Source of the DNA: Saccoglossus kowalevskii
Lineage: Eukaryota; Hemichordata; Enteropneusta; Harrimaniidae
DNA: 26,680 nt
NCBI RefSeq assembly: GCF_000003605.2
Contig: NW_003119938.1
Location: 86,056 to 112,735, forward strand
Direction of reading: 5' to 3'
Positions 23,601-26,680 of the stretch are shown in pieces (the first letter of the stretch is position 1; each line of letters begins with the position of its first letter). Made by a program: the position numbers and the translations under genes. A model generated the notes under the pieces. That model worked only from the letters and a program-made list of their open reading frames with translations, was not told the DNA's origin and did no database searches.

Positions 23601-25222
23601 GATAAATGAAGATGAGGTGCATAAATACTATATGTCAGGTGAATATTACCAATAATGTTTTTTATCATGTGCCTCTATTTATTTGTCTGTGTTGTAACAG
23701 CTATGGGTCAATAATGCAGTATTCAACTTCACTTGAGGTGTTGACTTTAAAATGTGAGAGAAATGAGAAATAATGACCTGAAAAAAATTGATATAAAGTA
23801 AACTAAAAGTCAAATAATGACCTCAATTTGAAGTATATTGTATATAGCAATAAATATACCTTCAATAAAAACAAAAGAATCAATTACATTTTTTTAGATG
23901 GCAGTATTTTGTAAATGCAAGTTGTAATTTTGTTTTGTAGGCTTAGAGACTGAAGTGTCAACCGCCATATCACGTTCTGAAGAATCTGCCAAAAATTGCC
24001 TTTTTGTTTTTCGTAACTTGGAAGACATACCGCAAAACCTGAACTCCGACCATCCAGAATTACCCAAATATATAGACATGAAGAAACCCAAACATAAATT
24101 TGATAAAAAAGCGCAAGACCGTCTGAAGAAGCTGAAGGAGGGAAGGATCCCTAGTAAAGTGCCGGGAGAGAATATTCTTAATTTCTCTGTGAAGTGGACT
24201 GAGAAGGGTATTGACCCCGAATTTAGTGCACATAAAATGTATCTGAAAGATCTATGCATGCAAGTTTCTGAAAAGTTGAAAACATTGATAGACAGGCGTA
24301 TGGCAAGCGAGTGTCAAGATCCATTGCGACCAACGATCGAGGATAGTAGACATATGTTTAATGAGGTCGTGGAGCATGTACGTATGTCTAGCGTGTACTG
24401 TCGTGATTTCGTTGGTCGTGAAACGCTGCTGAGCCAGGTGAAGAACTCTATACTGTCCAATAGAAATGATTCAGATCGTGTCAGCCATCCAATTGTGTTG
24501 GAAGGCATAGTTGGGTCCGGAAAATCGGCCACCTTATCCATGCTAGCAAAAACAGCCACCTCATGGCTAGGAGAGAACACAGTAGCAATCATACGGTTCA
24601 CATGTTTGACTTTATATAGCAAGTCTGCTCGTGATATCCTTATTAGCATTTGCCGACAAATATGCAAAGCATATAAGAAGAAACTGTCGGACATTCCTGA
24701 AGACTTCGACACCTTGAAATCGTTTTTTCCAGATCTTCTTAATAAAGTTTCAAATGCATCACGGCCGTTGTTGATAATCATCGACAACATAGAGAATGTA
24801 CGCAAGGACTTTGATGCGCATAATTTACAATGGTTGCCCGCAAATCTCCCGACCAACGTATTTGTCATTGTCTCCATCACCCATGATTCCCAACTCAAAG
24901 TGACGCTCGAAAAGAAAATACTCATCTCGTCAAATTTCATTCAAGTTCCTCCACTTACCGAAAAGGAACTGCAACGAATCATCAATCAGTTTTTACATGC
25001 TTGTAATCGAACACTAACCACAGAGCAACTGAAATTGTTTGTGAGAGCCGTCCAGAAGAATTGTCAGCCGCTATTTGCCAAGTTATTATGCCAAGAAACA
25101 AAGTTTGTTAATCCATCCGGTAATGGGCGTGAGCCGATAACTGCTTGCAAGGAAGCTATACATAGGATATTTCAACACCTTGAGGAGAAATATGGCTCCA
25201 TTATTGTTCAACACACAATCAG
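17562..25222 (+). CDS. NACHT and WD repeat domain-containing protein (NWD1/NWD2-like), partial, six exons
   Basis: Six exons (17562-17647, 18556-18672, 20692-20791, 22185-22290, 23487-23638, 23941-25222) join in frame, with GT/AG at every border, to give about 614 residues without a stop. The order matches the NWD1/NWD2 family as I know it: an N-terminal domain, a linker, then a NACHT-type STAND NTPase. Seen directly: Walker A GIVGSGKS (about residues 376-383 of the joined product), Walker B LLIIIDN with its Asp near 469, and the family-typical WLPANLP segment near 485. STAND proteins of this kind act as intracellular ATP-dependent switches or scaffolds; ligand and pathway cannot be read from the sequence. 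The first exon enters in phase 1, so at least one upstream exon is missing. The last exon ends in phase 2, so the winged-helix part and WD40 repeats must lie beyond 26680, or the gene is truncated. I cannot separate NWD1 from NWD2 or a lineage-specific paralogue. Confidence 0.85.
17934..17998. repeat. (GAAT)n microsatellite
   Basis: About fourteen uninterrupted gaat/atga tetranucleotides follow gatgaatgattaa, in the first intron seen of the NWD-like gene. The Phe/Ile/His/Ser frame on the minus strand is an artefact. Confidence 0.97.
18556..18672 (+). CDS. NWD-like gene, exon b (N-terminal domain)
   Basis: The acceptor ttttctgcag precedes and the donor gtg|gttagt follows. It encodes 39 residues in phase 0, from LFDMHQYGSN to LSQGPFFV. 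In relatives this stretch carries the second strand and a V-D-RWG-like motif followed by a helix and the S-GP-FV strand. The S-GP-FV part is clear here, but the RWG-like motif is replaced by MHQYG. The exon is phase 0 at both ends, so it could be skipped without a frameshift. Confidence 0.8.
18825..19690 (-). mobile_element. Degenerate L1/Tx1-clade-like LINE fragment (3' end of ORF2)
   Basis: Read on the minus strand, three segments in shifting frames match the C-terminal part of L1-like ORF2 proteins. About 19480-19250 gives a KLREFQWKISHNIL block and an LHRFYECPVVKLFW block, the usual -C-H--C--V--FW-like zinc-knuckle region, with stops. About 19170-19110 gives LLLVARRFIYICRC. A last stretch ends at the stop complement at 18978-18980 (KLGKHFKKWGKF). 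A 3' region then runs to an A-rich tail, seen as the T run at about 18826-18835. Frameshifts and stops make it inactive. It lies in an intron, antisense to the NWD-like gene. Confidence 0.7.
19779..20274. repeat. 248-bp perfect tandem duplication
   Basis: Two adjacent copies (about 19779-20026 and 20027-20274), from tgtgtgtgtttgttaaagtc to ttatcatgtgtaaatgt, show no difference I can find. Both contain an AT-rich core and two cacaatgcat/cataatgcat words. Confidence 0.9.
20262..20621 (-). CDS. Hypothetical open frame, possible exon or relic, minus strand
   Basis: An open stretch of about 119 codons runs antisense in the intron between exons b and c. It has no ATG at its start (TTG at 20621). 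A tag dinucleotide-type acceptor (attgctag) lies just inside, so if real it would be an internal or terminal exon. The translation has several Cys, an NLT glycosylation-type site and, near the C-terminus, a hydrophobic segment CATFVGVFLLLYILIQG that could span a membrane. I recognise no family. Its last few codons overlap the end of the 248-bp duplication. Chance in AT-rich DNA is quite possible. Confidence 0.15.
   Translation of the reverse strand: MKIASGCKKHFGEHNKFYTVKKLKNADSNLTYFNFTSKLQDQSCPEFDSFMYCMYNQIEWIVHSLMPLTKEVIPMSFTGILDNLTSFNYGKYKCATFVGVFLLLYILIQGMNNKKDIYT
20692..20791 (+). CDS. NWD-like gene, exon c (N-terminal domain)
   Basis: The acceptor gtttctag precedes and a strong donor gta|gtaagt follows. 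The exon encodes SLIGSKYGECILPAVIEEAE and on to EAGR, then leaves one base. IGSKYG-----P matches the LG-KYG----IP strand-loop that follows S-GP-FV in NWD proteins, so it continues exon b across the intron. A 51-bp minisatellite begins about 60 bp after the donor. Confidence 0.8.
20852..21514. repeat. 51-bp minisatellite, 13 copies
   Basis: Units of 51 bp begin tatcaactggtactaagtag at 20852, 20903, 20954 and so on to 21464. Copies 1, 8 and 11 read ggcact in place of ggtact; otherwise the units look identical. Because 51 is divisible by three and the minus frame has no stop, it produces a 230-codon open frame of 17-residue repeats, which is not evidence of a gene. It lies about 60 bp inside the intron after exon c. 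Confidence 0.97.
21646..21741. repeat. Two adjacent 9-bp perfect inverted repeats
   Basis: CTTGAAGGT (21646-21654) pairs with ACCTTCAAG (21680-21688), and TCTGATTGG (21695-21703) pairs with CCAATCAGA (21733-21741). Together they form two neighbouring stem-loops in the intron. They may be the remains of a short foldback element, and no function is implied. Confidence 0.6.
21951..22137. mobile_element. MITE family D, right-truncated copy
   Basis: It matches 12012-12206: ggcggtagtcgtc at the left end, acaatccaatgc-ctct, gacttgcact-attacc-ccg, tcgataccttccaatca and taattaaagcttgg. Similarity ends at gtcagttngta, so about 60 bp, including the right inverted end, are missing. It ends about 50 bp before the exon d acceptor. 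Confidence 0.75.
22185..22290 (+). CDS. NWD-like gene, exon d (N-terminal domain, WY motif)
   Basis: The acceptor attcctag precedes and the donor cat|gtaagt follows. Joined to the leftover base of exon c it reads N-INLLDEWYLEDVTSTEKK, then VYRLQPIS and further. The LL-EWY--D------YRL-P pattern is a recognisable conserved block of NWD1/NWD2, between the N-terminal domain core and the linker. It leaves two bases (at), completed by the next exon as Ile. A truncated MITE copy ends about 50 bp upstream of the acceptor. Confidence 0.82.
22315..22431 (+). mobile_element. LINE ORF2 C-terminal remnant (CR1/L2/Rex-like)
   Basis: A 38-codon frame ending at TAA 22429-22431 carries SLSIFKKKLNTHLFKEAY. 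This fits the SL--FK--LKT-LF--AY tail common at the end of CR1/L2/RTE-like reverse transcriptase ORFs. A T-rich stretch and presumed 3' UTR follow to about 22620. No upstream RT motifs are present, so only the 3' tip was inserted, which is usual for LINE copies. Confidence 0.55.
22432..23486. other. Intron d-e: no gene recognised
   Basis: AT-rich intronic DNA holding the presumed 3' part of the LINE remnant, an (AAT)n tract at 23058-23083 running into aactttattgcatcc, and T homopolymers. The TAA/AAT-plus-ttattg junction resembles the 3' end of a non-LTR element inserted in antisense, but there is too little sequence to assign. Confidence 0.4.
23058..23083. repeat. (AAT)n microsatellite
   Basis: About eight to nine uninterrupted aat/ata trinucleotides in the intron between exons d and e. 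Confidence 0.95.
23487..23638 (+). CDS. NWD-like gene, exon e (helical linker)
   Basis: The acceptor cttcag precedes 23487 and the donor cag|gtgaat follows 23638. Using the AG two bases later would give an immediate stop, so the first AG is the likely acceptor. It encodes about 50 residues: GVENKELQEKDRLQWKKTHE, then a helical stretch ending EDEVHKYYMS, leaving one base (g). Family members have a similar charged, Trp-containing helix followed by S--R---S-before the large exon. Confidence 0.8.
23941..25222 (+). CDS. NWD-like gene, exon f: pre-NACHT linker and NACHT NTPase
   Basis: This 1.28-kb exon opens after ttttgtag and is entered mid-codon (ggc, Gly), so the apparent GTG start at 23955 is not a start. 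The first ~165 residues are the family linker: CLFVFRNLEDIP, a PKYIDM block, an AQDRLKKLKE helix and a long helix before CRDFVGRE. The NTPase follows: Walker A GIVGSGKS at 24504-24527, the AIIRFTC strand, the RDILISICRQI helix, Walker B LLIIIDN (Asp codon 24783-24785), WLPANLP from 24831, an IVSIT sensor-like strand, and PPLTEKELQRII starting the C-terminal helical part. The donor cag|gtaggc at 25222/25223 fits continuation. If unspliced, an in-frame TAG at 25224 would end the protein before the WD repeats. Confidence 0.88.
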
Positions 25223-25563
25223 GTAGGCGTTATGTTAAACCACCGTAATCATCACACCTTGTTGTGTTTACTGTGGGTACATTCCAATGTGGGTCCCATG
25301 CTATGTATACATTCCAATGTGGGTCTCACACTATCTATACATGTATAATATATATTGTTTACATGAAATTCAAACACTCATTGAATGTCAACTGTAATGC
25401 TTTATTCGTCAATTACACTGTCTAATAAAGTTGGGTGACATAAGTTTAAATTTTAACACCACAAAGTATCCTGCCAATATTTTGTTTCTTTGTTAATTTT
25501 GGACTTCACTTTCTCATGGGTTATACTTCTTGAAAAATATAGAAAATTAAAATGGTGATGGTT
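25223..25563. other. Start of the next intron, or 3' flank
   Basis: No exon recognised. A 30-bp direct repeat (acattccaatgtgggtc at 25279 and 25309) occurs soon after the donor. The minus-strand open frames from here to 26250 arise from the minisatellite. Confidence 0.5.
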
Positions 25564-26680
25564 GTCAGGCAGTGAGAATGCCTGGATGTTAACTGATGAG
25601 AATTCATCAGTGTTTATACATGTACATGTCAGGCAGTGAGAATGCCTGGGTGTTAACTGATGAGAATTCATCAGTGTTAATACATGTACATGTCAGGCAG
25701 TGAGAATGCCTGGATGTTAACTGATGAGAATTCACCAGTGTTAATACATGTACATGTCAGGCAGTGAGAATGCCTGGATGTTAACTGATGAGAATTCACC
25801 AGTGTTAATACATGTACATGTCAGGCAGTGAGAATGCCTGGGTGTTAACTGATGAGAATTCATCAGTGTTAATACATGTACATGTCAGACAGTGAGAATG
25901 CTTGGTTAACTGATGAGAATTCACAGTGTTAATACATGTACATGTCAGGCAGTGAGAATGCCTGGGTGTTAACTGATGAGAATTCATCAGTGTTAATACA
26001 TGTACATGTCAGGCAGTGAGAATGCCTGGATGTTAACTGATGAGAATTCACCAGTGTTAATACATGTACATGTCAGGCAGTGAGAATGCCTGGGTGTTAA
26101 CTGATGAGAATTCACCAGTGTTAATACATGTACTGTAAAATCTGTATTAGAAACCGCGGCTTCTATTAAAATGGTACAATGCAATAGAGGGGATGCGGCT
26201 TCTATTAGAGCATCTACACATATGAGAAATGATGAATTTTTGGTTCTCAATTATTCAAAAAGAATGGGTGCGACTTCTATTAGGGATGCGGCTTCTAATA
26301 CAGATTTTACGGTACATGTCAGGCAGTGAGAATGCCTGGGTGTTAACTGATGAGAATTCACCAGTGTTAATACATGTACACGTCAGGCAGTGAGAATGCC
26401 TGGATGTTAACTGATGAGAATTCACCAGTGTTAATACATGTACATGTCAGGCAGTGAGAATGCCTGGGTGTTAACTGATGAGAATTCACCAGTGTTAATA
26501 CATGTACATGTCAGGCAGTGAGAATGCCTGGGTGTTAACTGATGAGAATTCACCAGTGTTAATACATGTACATGTCAGGCAGTGAGAATGCCTGGGTGTT
26601 CACTGATGAGAATTCACCAGTGTTAATACATGTACATGTCAGGCAGTGAGAATGCCTGGGTGTTAACTGATGAGAATTCA
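25564..26680. repeat. 64-bp minisatellite with two hairpin motifs per unit, about 15 copies
   Basis: Units start gtcaggcagtgagaatgcct at 25564, 25628, 25692, 25756, 25820, 25884, 25944, 26008 and 26072, then at 26318, 26382, 26446, 26510, 26574 and 26638 (cut by the window end). The unit at 25884 is 60 bp. Each contains caggca-gtgagaa-tgcctg and ctgatga-gaat-tcatcag (or tcaccag) stem-loops plus tacatgtaca. The array is interrupted by a MITE at 26134-26311. Confidence 0.96.
26134..26311. mobile_element. 178-bp MITE inserted in the minisatellite, GTAC target duplication
   Basis: The ends carry 18 bp of perfect inverted repeat (gtaaaatctgtattagaa / ttctaatacagattttac), extended to 22 of 24 bp. 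GTAC occurs at 26130-26133 and 26312-26315, and the uninterrupted minisatellite unit has a single GTAC there, so the target duplication can be read directly. Inside, the motif gcggcttctatta occurs about four times. There is no coding capacity, and the superfamily is undetermined. Confidence 0.88.

Noticed and set aside
23955-23957. GTG as a translation start for the NACHT protein
   Set aside because: The exon frame is entered from the upstream exon through a consensus acceptor at 23940, and GTG is an internal Val.
24314-24940. Minus-strand 208-codon frame opposite exon f, and 23894-24259 likewise
   Set aside because: Shadows of the NACHT-encoding exon, which has clear family motifs on the plus strand.
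25453-26250. Minus-strand open frames of repeated HQLTPRHSHCL-like text
   Set aside because: By-products of the 64-bp minisatellite; frames break where unit length changes.
25564-26680. CRISPR-like array
   Set aside because: The units are contiguous with no unique spacers, and the context is a eukaryotic intron.

Overview
The window is AT-rich, intron- and repeat-dense DNA from an animal, most likely a marine invertebrate. The only confidently identified gene has spliceosomal introns of about 0.3-2 kb with GT/AG borders. Its protein belongs to the metazoan NACHT/WD-repeat (NWD1/NWD2) family, and the surroundings hold LINE fragments, small inverted-repeat transposons and minisatellites. An invertebrate deuterostome such as a hemichordate or lancelet would fit, but that is a guess from general repeat texture, not a demonstrated assignment.

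Layout. Bases 1-17561 contain no gene I can support firmly. They hold a 21-bp minisatellite (about 201-412), a dispersed repeat family with an 18-bp minisatellite inside one copy (1377-1753, relative at 7151-7448), a second dispersed family (about 2901-3082, 8775-9097, 10064-10178), internally duplicated repeats (6261-6525, 11142-11583), two copies of a short MITE (10181-10322, 12528-12740), a TTAA-flanked MITE (12007-12267), and a tandem array of four foldback (hairpin) units (14607-15247).

Bases 17562-25222 hold six consecutive plus-strand exons of an NWD-type STAND NTPase gene. Frames and splice phases join without a stop over about 614 codons. Five exons encode the N-terminal domain that precedes NACHT in this family. 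The sixth, a 1.28-kb exon, completes it and carries the NACHT NTPase with Walker A and Walker B. The 5' end (start codon, first strands of the N-terminal domain) and the 3' end (rest of the winged-helix region and the WD40 propeller) are not in the window. The introns contain a degenerate L1/Tx1-like LINE on the minus strand (18825-19690), a 248-bp tandem duplication, a 13-copy 51-bp minisatellite, a truncated MITE copy and a LINE C-terminal remnant.

Bases 25223-26680 look like the next intron. They are dominated by a 64-bp minisatellite whose units contain two hairpin motifs, interrupted by a 178-bp MITE flanked by a GTAC duplication.

I see no new multigene system. The points most worth a second look are the NWD gene with its altered N-terminal motif, the tandem foldback array whose arm differences are mostly G.U-compatible, the MITE-in-minisatellite insertion, and the 18-bp repeat that reads as repeated splice-acceptor-like sequence on the minus strand.
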